A DNA stretch of 64,000 bases from Bacteroidia bacterium (GTDB taxonomy: Bacteria; Bacteroidota; Bacteroidia; Chitinophagales; Saprospiraceae), in NCBI GenBank assembly GCA_030429045.1, contig JAUIEA010000001.1:1-64000 (forward strand), read 5' to 3'. Shown one piece after another: positions 1-7,740 of this stretch. Position numbers and translations under genes: made by a program. The notes under the pieces are model-generated. The model was not told the DNA's origin and did not search any database. It was given only the letters and a program-made list of their open reading frames with translations. Each line of letters starts with the position of its first letter. Position 1 is the stretch's first letter.

Positions 1-18
1 GTCATTTTCCGGTCCACT

Positions 19-63
19 TTAACGAAACCGGTCGGGTCGGAATGGGGCCGGTCGCAAATGAAG
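19..63 (-). pseudogene. Decayed 3' tail of a DadA-like oxidoreductase
   Basis: Read on the minus strand this stretch ends in the peptide LHLRPAPFRPDRFR followed by TAA. It closely matches the last residues of the intact flavin oxidoreductase at 407-1657, which end PHLPLAPFRADRFR. Over 21-60 versus 409-448 I count 34 of 40 bases identical. Sequence beyond about position 63 no longer resembles that gene, so this is a short remnant and not a gene. It lies downstream of the intact gene in the same orientation, with repeat DNA in between. Confidence 0.7.
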
Positions 64-70
64 CCGGGGG

Positions 71-136
71 GTAGGGAGTGGTGGAGTTTGGAGGTTATGA
101 GTGGAGGAGTCGAGAAGTGGAGGAGTCGAGGAGATC
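71..136 (+). repeat. G/A-rich octamer satellite tract
   Basis: Imperfect direct repeats of units such as GTGGAGGA and GTCGAGGA. The same kind of tract recurs at 33701, 37152, 47953 and 52003, and on the other strand near 19410 and 45771. No coding potential is seen. Confidence 0.75.
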
Positions 137-261
137 AAATGGATTCACGATAGATTATATTTCCGGGAGCCAGGTGAGGAGGTGATTTTCTGATTCAACA
201 GGAGGGAAATCCAACCAGCCTGGAGCGTGCCAGGGACGCAGGAAATACGCCATCCAAAACA

Positions 262-382
262 CCAACCCCGGAGGGGTTGAATATTAATAGACCCGGGTGC
301 TAACCCGGGGTTTCCATTCTGGAAATACCCGTTTTGGCGGCATTTTTGCCATCCGCAAAAATGATGACAAAACAACCCCTGG
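262..382 (+). repeat. Dispersed palindromic intergenic element, copy 1
   Basis: Three successive inverted repeats are visible: AACCCCGGAGGGGTT at 264-278, an ACCCGGG/CCCGGGG pair at 291-310, and GTTTTGGCGGCATTTTTGCC paired with GCAAAAATG and CAAAAC at 331-373. The same order of hairpins occurs at 4871-4981 and 45600-45725. It carries no open reading frame, so it would be a non-autonomous element or a structured intergenic repeat. Confidence 0.8.
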
Positions 383-406
383 ACATCCTGGCGTTTTCCA
401 ATACAC

Positions 407-1657
407 CTAACGAAACCGGTCGGCCCGGAAAGGGGCCAGCGGCAAATGCGGTTCCTCCTCGTTAAGAATATCGGCAATCAATTGCCCGGTACCCGCCCCC
501 AGGGTCATCCCCAGCATCGCATGTCCCGTCGCCAGGGTGAGATTATGCATTCCCGGCCACCGTCCGATATAGGGCAATCCGTCCGGCGAGCAAGGACGCA
601 ACCCCGACCAGGGTTGAATACCAGAAAAATCGTATTCCCGGAAAGCGGGCAGACATTCCCGAACCACCTCCAGGATCCGTTCCACCCGAACAGGGTTTAT
701 GGATAGATCATGTCCGGCAAGCTCCAGCGTGCCGGCAAATCGCAATCGATCACCCATCGGCGTAACCGCCACCTTGTGATCGGCAAGGATAAAGGGATGA
801 CGCGGCAGGACCGGCGGATGCTCCAGGGTAAAACTATACCCCTTGGCTCCCTGAACCGGTAACCGCAGGCCGATGGACCGCATCAACTCCCCAGACCAGG
901 CACCACTGCTGAGGATGACCTCATCGGCCTGGATCTCTCCCCCACCGGTCTGCACGGACACGATCCTGCCACCCCTTTCTTCCATCCCAGTTACCCGGGT
1001 GTCGGGTAGGATCTGCACGCCCGATCGCTCCAGTGCAGCCTGCAACCCGGAGAGATATCGGCCGGGAGAAAAATGTGTATCGCCGGGATACCAGACACCA
1101 CCCACTGTATCGAGGTCCAGATCCGGGTTCATTTCCCGGACCGCTTCGGCTGAGAGGATTTCGACAGCCATCCCGACCGCTTTTGCATGTTCCGACTCTG
1201 CACATTCTTCTGCCAGATGTTTCTTCGATCGGCAAGCCATGAGTAGGCCTTCCCGTTCATAGGCTGCATCGATACCGGTTTCCTGCAGGATAGCCTCCAA
1301 TGACTGCTGGCTGTAGAGACTCAACCGGGCCAATGCCTCACGGGAGGCCATCAAATGCCGGTGGTTGGCATGGCGCAAAAAGAGCCAGGTCCAGCGCCAG
1401 AGGACAGGGTCAATCCGAGGCCGGATATAGAAGGGCGCCCTGGGATCGAACATCATGCGCAGCCCTTTCCTCACCATCCCCGGTGCCGCAAGGGGGACAA
1501 CATGACTCGGACAGATATAGCCGGCATTGCCCGTCGAACAATTCGATATAAGATCTCCCTGATCGACCAGGGTCACCGCATGTCCGGTTCGTTGGAGAAA
1601 CCAGGCACAACTTTGACCGACGACTCCACCGCCAATGATCAGAACAGATGAGGACAT
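407..1657 (-). CDS. FAD-dependent oxidoreductase, D-amino-acid dehydrogenase-like
   Basis: A 416-residue protein of the DAO/DadA flavoprotein superfamily, which oxidises amino-acid or related amine substrates and passes electrons to an acceptor. The N-terminus VLIIGGGVVGQSCAWFL is the Rossmann FAD-binding glycine motif, at residues 5-21. STGNAGYICPSH follows as in DadA and D-hydroxyproline dehydrogenases, and the C-terminal motif GLRPCSPDGLPYIG is the second FAD contact typical of the superfamily. Length fits the DadA family (about 410-430). No partner genes for proline or hydroxyproline catabolism are adjacent, so the substrate is not known. The start is an ATG directly after the gene's upstream spacer. 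A fragment resembling its last 14 codons lies downstream at 19-63. Confidence 0.88.
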   Translation of the reverse strand: MSSSVLIIGGGVVGQSCAWFLQRTGHAVTLVDQGDLISNCSTGNAGYICPSHVVPLAAPGMVRKGLRMMFDPRAPFYIRPRIDPVLWRWTWLFLRHANHRHLMASREALARLSLYSQQSLEAILQETGIDAAYEREGLLMACRSKKHLAEECAESEHAKAVGMAVEILSAEAVREMNPDLDLDTVGGVWYPGDTHFSPGRYLSGLQAALERSGVQILPDTRVTGMEERGGRIVSVQTGGGEIQADEVILSSGAWSGELMRSIGLRLPVQGAKGYSFTLEHPPVLPRHPFILADHKVAVTPMGDRLRFAGTLELAGHDLSINPVRVERILEVVRECLPAFREYDFSGIQPWSGLRPCSPDGLPYIGRWPGMHNLTLATGHAMLGMTLGAGTGQLIADILNEEEPHLPLAPFRADRFR

Positions 1658-1976
1658 AGTTTACTATTCAGACCTCAAAATGCGGAAAGGACGGGAATAA
1701 TTCACCCGCAAAAACAAACAAGTAGAAACTGGAGAATTCCGGAGTCGGGATATCCTGGCTCAATCCTCCCTAGATCACTGGAATACAGCCTTCCTGGTCA
1801 GGTGCTGCAAATCACTCTGAGCAGCAACGACCATCATTGCATTTCCTGGAAAGTTGACTACAAATTAGGGCGGATGCCAGATACACTCGGCAGATTTCCA
1901 GCTCTATTCAGTTGACATCAGCATGTTGTTCTGGCCCACAGAACAATTTTCTCACTATTTCAAAAACCATGAAATC
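1658..1976. other. Intergenic spacer between divergent genes
   Basis: Must hold the promoters of the divergent flavoprotein (minus) and T9SS protein (plus). I see no convincing -7 box and no small gene here. Confidence 0.4.
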
Positions 1977-3635
1977 ATGAAAAATTCCCTACTCCTTTTT
2001 CTATTTTTCTTTGGCCTGATGTCGTCGGCATTGGCGGTCACGGAGATTTGCAATATTCAAATCACACCGGATAAAAAAGCAGCAGCTTTTCACAACGGTG
2101 AGTATGTGTCTTCCTACATAGACTTTACGACTGATGAGGTAACAGGAATACGAATTTTCTCACGTCCCTACACCAATGGAACCCTCACCCCGGGTTACAA
2201 TGCTTCTGGATCTCCTATTTATACAGGAAGTGGCACAGCAGACAATTTTTTTACCATCTCTGGAGGAGAAGTTGTTGTGGACGAAATTCAGATCGAAGTA
2301 TTTAAAGCGGATTATTCTGAATTGCTATACAGGATGACTATTCCGGTTCAATTTCGATTCGGGTCCATTGGAGTCAATCATTTTACCTTCTCGAGCGATC
2401 CCGATCTGTCCTCGTTTCTGTTGAATGAGATGTTCACCACCAATTTCGAGTACAATGTTTCTTATCCCGGAGGAGTGCTGGTGTTTATTCGCCCGTTTAC
2501 CGATGGTAGCCTGACTCCCAATTATTCTGCCAGTGGGTCCTTCACCTATACCGGAACAGGTACGGCCAGTTCATATTTCACATTCAATTCCGGCAATAAC
2601 ATTGTGGTTGACGCACTTCGGGTTCAAATTGTGAATGCGGACCAGACGATTATCATTGATGAGTTCTTTATCCCGGTAGATCTGCATTTCAGTACGACCA
2701 AGATCACGGATATTATCCCGGAGGCTGGCATGTTCCCCTTCAATAATGAAGACCGTGAGGTAACCTTCAACTATTCCACCACGGAGCCTGCCGGTGTTCG
2801 CATCTTTCTCAGACCATGGACCAATGGAACGATCACCACTGACTATACCGCATCCGGATCCATTCTATACATGGACTCCGGCGCAGGGTCAGGTAGCTTC
2901 TCCGTTGCCTCTGGCAACCAGAGAGTCGACCATGTTCGATTCCAGGTCACCAACAGTGATCAATCAGAAGTCCTGATGGAACTATTCTACCCCGTAGAGT
3001 ATACGTTTGGCAACTTCCTGATACGCGATATCGATCTCTGTCCTTCTCCGCCGGCTCGACTCGAACACGGAAGAAAAGTGACCGTGAATTATGCGTATCA
3101 CAACGATGAGGGAATCAATACACTGGTATTTGTTCGACCGTTCTCCTCTGGCGCGATCTGTTCGGATTATAGCGCCTCCGGATCAGTGGTCTATCCAGTC
3201 GGATTGGGATCAACATCGGATTATTTTACGCTCAATTCTGGAAATGTCATGGTGGATCAAATTCGCTTTCAGGTGAAAACCGAAGATCAGTCCACCATTC
3301 TGGCTGAATATTTTATCCCCGTTCAATACCAGTATGGAGAGGCGACTGTCGCAACTTCAGATCCGGAACAGATGGTAGAAACGATCCAGCTGTTTCCAAA
3401 TCCTGTCTCAGATGGTACCACCCTCACCCTGGTACTCCGTCAAAGCCAGCGAGTGCACGCCTCGATCTGCAATCTGACGGGACAGCATATCCAGGGCCTG
3501 GGCACACGTGATGTTACGGCAGAACAACCGGAGATCTGGCAGATCGATGGCTCCGCTCTCAGCAATGGCCTCTATTTCGTAAAGGTCGAAGGAGATGGTT
3601 TTATGACTACCCGAAAACTGATCATTGCGAAATAA
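1977..3635 (+). CDS. Secreted four-repeat protein with T9SS C-terminal sorting domain
   Basis: The ATG at 1977 begins a clear signal peptide (MKNSLLLFLFFFGLMSSALA); an upstream in-frame ATG at 1923 would add 18 unsuited residues. The mature part is built of four repeats of about 100-110 residues, centred near 2150-2360, 2475-2690, 2790-3005 and 3120-3335. Each contains a xxxFxRPxTxG motif, then NYSASGS-like, a glycine/serine turn, and a (V/I)D-x-(I/L)-R(F/V)Q(V/I) strand ending in FIPV. The last ~85 residues start with IQLFPNPVSDG and end in LIIAK, the classic type A T9SS sorting domain. It is therefore exported and probably anchored on the cell surface or released. I do not recognise the repeat family; an all-beta fold is likely. 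A strong terminator follows. Confidence 0.85.
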   Translation: MKNSLLLFLFFFGLMSSALAVTEICNIQITPDKKAAAFHNGEYVSSYIDFTTDEVTGIRIFSRPYTNGTLTPGYNASGSPIYTGSGTADNFFTISGGEVVVDEIQIEVFKADYSELLYRMTIPVQFRFGSIGVNHFTFSSDPDLSSFLLNEMFTTNFEYNVSYPGGVLVFIRPFTDGSLTPNYSASGSFTYTGTGTASSYFTFNSGNNIVVDALRVQIVNADQTIIIDEFFIPVDLHFSTTKITDIIPEAGMFPFNNEDREVTFNYSTTEPAGVRIFLRPWTNGTITTDYTASGSILYMDSGAGSGSFSVASGNQRVDHVRFQVTNSDQSEVLMELFYPVEYTFGNFLIRDIDLCPSPPARLEHGRKVTVNYAYHNDEGINTLVFVRPFSSGAICSDYSASGSVVYPVGLGSTSDYFTLNSGNVMVDQIRFQVKTEDQSTILAEYFIPVQYQYGEATVATSDPEQMVETIQLFPNPVSDGTTLTLVLRQSQRVHASICNLTGQHIQGLGTRDVTAEQPEIWQIDGSALSNGLYFVKVEGDGFMTTRKLIIAK

Positions 3636-3698
3636 AGATGTCGAGGCTGGTGAGATGAAACTGACTCACTAACCATGGCTCCTGCCCTTTTCTAAAGT

Positions 3699-3740
3699 GC
3701 GGACGAAACCCGACCCTACCCGGGCTTCGTCCGCCTTTTT
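3699..3740 (+). terminator. Rho-independent terminator of the four-repeat protein gene
   Basis: GCGGACGAA at 3699-3707 pairs perfectly with TTCGTCCGC at 3726-3734, extended by CCCG/CGGG, and is followed by CTTTTT. It lies about 65 bases after the stop codon. Confidence 0.9.
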
Positions 3741-3811
3741 GTTCAGGTCTGCATCCGGCAACCCCGATCCCTACATCCAGGGTGCTTTCACGCTATAGTC
3801 CAATTTCGTTT

Positions 3812-4702
3812 TCACCCGAATTGCACCGAGGTCATGGTCAGCGAACCACCCACAGCCCGATCGTTGAAAAAACGAGGTTCTTCGCCCTGTAGACGGGTGC
3901 CGAGGGCATAGAGAAGCGGGTAATAATGATCCGGTGTCGGGATAGCAAGTTTTGCCGCCTTGTGCAGATCCGGATAGCGGACCAGTGCCTGGTGATCTTC
4001 CTGGAGGATCCGATCCTTGAAAATGGTATTCATTTCCAACGCCCAGTCAAACCCGTATTCGGGTTCGTTCAGCTTATCCCAGGCCACCCTGCCGAGGTTG
4101 TGCACCATATTGCCACTGCCGATGATCAACACCCCCTTTCGACGCAGGGCTGCCAGTTCCTGCCCGAGCTGATAATGCCACTCCGGGGGTTGATGATAGT
4201 CGATACTCAGCTGGAGCACCGGAATATCTGCATCCGGATACATATGCCGGACCACTGTCCAGGTGCCGTGATCCAGACCCCATTCATGGTCCAACTGGAC
4301 GGGCGTATGGTGAATGGACTCGGCCGTTTGACGGGCCAGTTCCGGTTGTCCGGGAGCGGGATATTGCACATCAAACAGGGCCTGGGGAAATCCACCAAAA
4401 TCGTGGATGGTCCGCGGAGACGGCATGGCCGTGATGGACGTGCCTTTGGTCAGCCAATGTGCGGATATGCACAACACCGCATTGGGCTGGGGGATCTCCT
4501 TACCCAGGGCTGCCCAGGATCGCGAAAAATCATTGTCTTCTATCCCGTTCATCGGCGACCCATGCCCGATAAACAGAGTCGGCATGAGGTTGTCGTTCTG
4601 TTGGAAGTGTTCAGTCAGTCGCTGGAATCGGGTCAACGGTAGGGTCGCCATAGCGGTTAGGAGGGTTTGTATGAAGGGTCGTCTATCCATATTCCTGAAC
4701 AA
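3812..4702 (-). CDS. ygiD: DODA-type extradiol ring-opening dioxygenase (YgiD-like)
   Basis: Member of the class III extradiol dioxygenase family (LigB superfamily) whose bacterial representative YgiD opens the ring of L-DOPA. Motifs fit: GHGSPMNG with His47, CISAHW with His82, LDHGTW with His145, a later NMVHNLGR and PDHYYPLLYALG near the C-terminus. The His residues are the expected metal ligands and catalytic base. The protein is 296 residues against about 260-270 for E. coli YgiD because of an N-terminal extension. That extension contains MDRRPFIQTLLTAMATLPL, which resembles an exported leader of Tat type; a start at 4690 (MDRR) or 4585 (MPTLF) is possible. The true physiological substrate cannot be read from the sequence. 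Confidence 0.85.
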   Translation of the reverse strand: MFRNMDRRPFIQTLLTAMATLPLTRFQRLTEHFQQNDNLMPTLFIGHGSPMNGIEDNDFSRSWAALGKEIPQPNAVLCISAHWLTKGTSITAMPSPRTIHDFGGFPQALFDVQYPAPGQPELARQTAESIHHTPVQLDHEWGLDHGTWTVVRHMYPDADIPVLQLSIDYHQPPEWHYQLGQELAALRRKGVLIIGSGNMVHNLGRVAWDKLNEPEYGFDWALEMNTIFKDRILQEDHQALVRYPDLHKAAKLAIPTPDHYYPLLYALGTRLQGEEPRFFNDRAVGGSLTMTSVQFG

Positions 4703-4870
4703 CTGGATTCTGTCTCAAATGGTTGACTGTAGATGAGTCTGTTACATAATAGTTCTTGTCAACACCTCTTTTTCTGTTTCGAAATGGCATCCATTGACCT
4801 TTTTCAAAGCCCTTCAAGACCTACTACATCTGTCTTTTGCGGTGTTCAAATTCTGGCCCTTCAGAGGTGA

Positions 4871-4981
4871 AATAGTTATCCAAAAAAGTCAATAGCCCGG
4901 GGTTTTAACCCCGGGTTTTGGATTCAATCTACATCTGTTTTGGCGGCATTTTTGCTGGAACCGCAAAAATGATGACCAAAC
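4871..4981 (+). repeat. Dispersed palindromic intergenic element, copy 2
   Basis: AATAGCCCGGGGTTTTAACCCCGGG at 4891-4915 (perfect CCCGGGGTT/AACCCCGGG arms) is followed at 4937-4981 by the GTTTTGGCGGCATTTTTGC hairpin with GCAAAAATGATGACCAAAC as the right arm. This is the same module as at 262-382 and 45600-45725. It is downstream of the GNAT gene and its decayed tail copy, and upstream of the dioxygenase gene. Confidence 0.8.
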
Positions 4982-5017
4982 AAGTCTGGATCAGCTCTCA
5001 GCGTTTAAATCCTTCTC

Positions 5018-5103
5018 CTACAACCCCTAAATATGGCTATCCAGAAATTGTCCATTGTAAGTAGTTTTCTCGAAAGTGAACCTCCTCTTGGAAACCTACA
5101 GAG
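5018..5103 (-). pseudogene. Decayed 3' tail of the GNAT acetyltransferase gene
   Basis: On the minus strand this matches the last ~30 codons of the intact gene at 5156-5725. GFQEEVHFRENY here corresponds to GFQKEAHFRENY in the intact protein, and GQFLDSHI is shared. The fragment carries a two-base deletion in the NYYYN codons and two in-frame stops (the positions of Y and L in HIYGLLEKD), so it is not translated. It sits about 50 bases downstream of the intact gene in direct orientation. Confidence 0.85.
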
Positions 5104-5110
5104 AGAAGTG

Positions 5111-5137
5111 TGCGGCAGCTGAAGCAGCCGTTACGAA
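5111..5137 (+). repeat. 28-base dispersed motif, copy 1
   Basis: TGCGGCAGCTGAAGCAGCCG followed by TTACGAAT occurs here and again at 19604-19631 with two changes. It contains an imperfect GGCAGCT/AGCAGCC inverted repeat. Confidence 0.6.
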
Positions 5138-5155
5138 TATTTCGATTTCCGACTT

Positions 5156-5725
5156 TCAAATGAGGTCCTTCTCCAACAACCCGTAAATATGACTGTCCAG
5201 GAATTGTCCATTGTAATAGTAGTTCTCCCGGAAATGGGCTTCCTTTTGAAAACCTGCACGGACCAATAAAGTGGAGGACGCCACATTGTCCACGTTGACA
5301 TTGGCCTCAACGCGGTGCAGGCCCATTTTCTGAAAAGCATAGGGCAAAACCACTTTCAACGCCTCGCTCATATAGCCTTTCCGCCAGTGCTCCGGATGCA
5401 AGGAGTAGCCGATCTCCCCGAAGGCGTGTTCCTCATCCAGGCGCCAGTAGCCCACATCGCCCAGATACCGTTGGTCCTTCTTTCGGACCAGGGCCCACAA
5501 CAGGGCCTTGCCAGCCTCCATATTGGCCATTCCATCTTCAATTTTTTCTTTGACCTCGGCCATCACAGCCGGCATAGGGCGGTCGATATACTTCATGACG
5601 TCCTTGTTGGTCCGCTGGATGAACTTCTCCTCCAGAAAACGCAGATCCATTCGCGTCAGAAGCAGACGTTCGGTTTCGAGTTCGGGAAAGGGGTGAAATG
5701 CTGATTTTTGAATGTGTTCAGACAT
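5156..5725 (-). CDS. GNAT family N-acetyltransferase (RimJ/RimL-like)
   Basis: A 189-residue GNAT protein. It begins MSEHIQKSAFHPFPELETERLLLTRM, where ETERLLLR is the hallmark first strand of the RimJ/RimL ribosomal-protein acetyltransferase subfamily. FGEIGYSLHPEHWRKGYMSEAL is the acetyl-CoA binding region (motif A, normally Q/R-x-x-G-x-G/A; here WRKGYMSEA). MGLHRVEANVNVDNVASSTLLVRAGF is motif B. The frame stays open 67 codons further upstream but that stretch translates a simple ttcggtatt repeat, so the ATG at 5725 is the likely start. Acceptor substrate unknown. A degenerate copy of the 3' end lies immediately downstream. Confidence 0.88.
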   Translation of the reverse strand: MSEHIQKSAFHPFPELETERLLLTRMDLRFLEEKFIQRTNKDVMKYIDRPMPAVMAEVKEKIEDGMANMEAGKALLWALVRKKDQRYLGDVGYWRLDEEHAFGEIGYSLHPEHWRKGYMSEALKVVLPYAFQKMGLHRVEANVNVDNVASSTLLVRAGFQKEAHFRENYYYNGQFLDSHIYGLLEKDLI

Positions 5726-5797
5726 TTTACTAGGTGTTGCGCTCAAGATACTGGAAACGAGATTCTGAACCTGACGGAACGTGCCAATTGGAAAGGT

Positions 5798-5836
5798 ATT
5801 CGGTATTCGGCGTTCGGTATTCGGTATTCGGCTTAC
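5798..5836. repeat. Short tandem repeat (ttcggtattcgg type)
   Basis: Direct repeats of ATTCGGT(A) units. They create a false upstream extension of the GNAT reading frame. Confidence 0.7.
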
Positions 5837-5895
5837 GGACGGGCATCGAGTCCATATGCATGCAGTGGTCGTCTCGTTGTTGACATACGTGGGTC

Positions 5896-5955
5896 CACCC
5901 CCGTCAAAGGGAATTGCCGATGGCAATTCCCTTTGACACCCCCGCCAGCGGGGGA
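5896..5955. repeat. Perfect long hairpin nested between CCCCC and GGGGG runs
   Basis: GTCAAAGGGAATTGCC at 5903-5918 is perfectly complementary to GGCAATTCCCTTTGAC at 5922-5937 with a three-base loop. A second hairpin CCCCCGCCAGCGGGGG follows at about 5939-5954. No T-run follows, so it is not an ordinary terminator. The spacer 5726-6135 otherwise holds low-complexity TTGAACC/GGAAC-type repeats and no gene. Confidence 0.8.
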
Positions 5956-6135
5956 CATAATGAACATTAAACCATTTCTGAGTACTCGAGACACATTAAA
6001 CATTGAACAGGCTGGCCGTCAGGCCACGCCTTAAACCTTGAACAGCCAATCTTCACTATACTTCAAAACCCGAAGACAACCAGGAACTTGGAACAGATCT
6101 TCCCGCCAGGGAAGATCGCAGGAACCTGGAACTGC

Positions 6136-7740
6136 CTACAACCCGATCTCCCTCCCCTTCGGATACTTCACTTTGTAGGTAAATCGCAGCTCCTGATTCT
6201 CCCCCGGTGCCAGATCGAGATTCCAGGTGATGATGCCGGATTCCTCATCCAGTTTGCCACCATTGCCGATCTCACTTTTCACTTCGATCTCCTTGTCCTG
6301 GCTGACCGGGATCTGGTCCTGCAGGCGGATGTTCACTTTGCCCGTCTTGTTGTTCTTGACCTTGATCACCCAGGTAAAGGTTTCCTCCACTTTGTTGCCG
6401 AAGAAATTCTTGGCGCTTTTGTCCTTCACCTTGTCGCGTTGGATGGCGATTCCGATATCCGCACCAAGGGACACTTGCAGGCTGTCGCCTGCCTGTCGGG
6501 TGTTCAACCAGGTTTCTCCGATATAGGTCTGTCCATAGTAGATATTGGCCTTGCCGCTGGAGAGATTCAGCTCCTCAAAGTCCTGGACGGTGGCGGTCAG
6601 GAAGGCCAGGGCATTGCGCTTCGGTGCGACGATGTAACGGTAGTCCGCATCAGCCGTTTTCTTTTCCAAAATGACGGTGTAGGGCTTGCCATCGGCCGGA
6701 ATATCAAACTTCTCGGTCAGGGCAAATTCGGTGGTGGTCAGGTTTTCGGAACTCTGCCCCAGTGCTATTCCATCGGCCATCACTCGTTGGCCATCTACAT
6801 AATATTCTGCGGCTTTGTTCCGAGCTCCACGCACATTGGCAGCCAAATCCATTTCCATGGCCTGATAGGCCACTGGCGGTTGTTGGAAGTTGACCCACCA
6901 GGGATAGAGTACCGGCAAAGTATTATTCCGGGAGGGGTCGCCTGTGGACAGGGTCAGATCCACGCCCGTCCAGTCTTCACCGGTCCGGTTGTACACCTCT
7001 CCCTTATAATCGATATCCAGGGGCTTGTTGATCTCATCGACCCGAATGTCAAAGGTGCTCAGCCAGTTGGCATTGGTGGTCAGATAGGTGATCTCCATAT
7101 CTGCAGTTCCACCAATCTTTGATGTCAGTCGAATGACGATGGTACGTGCATTATCCGGGCGGAGACGCTGGCGCATTTCCGCCTGTTGTTTCTTGAGTTT
7201 GTCGATCTCCTTTTTGGATTCGGTCAGTTGATCGACGATGGTGATCTTTTCCGTTTTGATCGCCTTGAGCCGGGTACGGAAATACTCGGCCATCTTCTGC
7301 AAGGCCACTACATCCAGACCGGATTGATCGCCACCGACTTTTTTATTGGTCAGCAACAGGGATTCTTCCTCGTTCAGGACCTCTAGCGTGGCCTGATTGG
7401 ATTTCTGCTCGCCTTCGAGTTGGTCGATCCGCAACTGCAACTTGTTGTAGGCATCCGGCATGGGTAATTCTGCCAGGAATTCCCGAGTCGAGGTCACACT
7501 TAGAATGGTAAATCCCTTGGATACCCGGGCCTGCAAACTGTTATCATCGATCGAAGGGGACAATGCCGGAAAACGGAGCTCTACCGGTCCGGAAGGAACT
7601 GTGACCCGTGCTGTCCTGGTGACCGTTGCACCGGCTCGGTAGACTTTAACATCGCGAATGGTGGAGGAAACCGTGACCGGATCATTGGCGGACAGCAGTC
7701 CGCTGACCAGAAAGAGGGCAAGGAATAGGAGAGTACGCAT
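6136..7740 (-). CDS. DUF4139/DUF4140 (mucoidy inhibitor MuiA-like) exported protein
   Basis: A 534-residue protein with signal peptide MRTLLFLALFLVSGLLSA. The N-terminal DUF4140 domain (VKVYRAGATVTRTARVTVPSG, residues about 28-120) is followed by a coiled coil rich in K, E and Q (about 105-200). The large DUF4139 beta domain covers about 210-520, with recognisable pieces such as YNRTGEDWTGVDLTLSTGDP and the C-terminal EVTWKIKVKN-like strand and LDLAPGENQELRFTYKVKYPKG. This matches the MuiA-like family, found in Bacteroidota envelopes; the molecular function is not established. It stands alone, with repeat-filled spacers on both sides. Confidence 0.88.
   Translation of the reverse strand: MRTLLFLALFLVSGLLSANDPVTVSSTIRDVKVYRAGATVTRTARVTVPSGPVELRFPALSPSIDDNSLQARVSKGFTILSVTSTREFLAELPMPDAYNKLQLRIDQLEGEQKSNQATLEVLNEEESLLLTNKKVGGDQSGLDVVALQKMAEYFRTRLKAIKTEKITIVDQLTESKKEIDKLKKQQAEMRQRLRPDNARTIVIRLTSKIGGTADMEITYLTTNANWLSTFDIRVDEINKPLDIDYKGEVYNRTGEDWTGVDLTLSTGDPSRNNTLPVLYPWWVNFQQPPVAYQAMEMDLAANVRGARNKAAEYYVDGQRVMADGIALGQSSENLTTTEFALTEKFDIPADGKPYTVILEKKTADADYRYIVAPKRNALAFLTATVQDFEELNLSSGKANIYYGQTYIGETWLNTRQAGDSLQVSLGADIGIAIQRDKVKDKSAKNFFGNKVEETFTWVIKVKNNKTGKVNIRLQDQIPVSQDKEIEVKSEIGNGGKLDEESGIITWNLDLAPGENQELRFTYKVKYPKGREIGL

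Noticed and set aside
331-373. GTTTTGGCGG palindrome as a terminator
   Set aside because: No T-run follows the stem on either strand and copies are not placed consistently after genes; treated as a repeat element.
5726-5926. 67-codon N-terminal extension of the GNAT protein
   Set aside because: It translates the ttcggtatt tandem repeat and a spacer hairpin; the ATG at 5725 gives the family-standard N-terminus.
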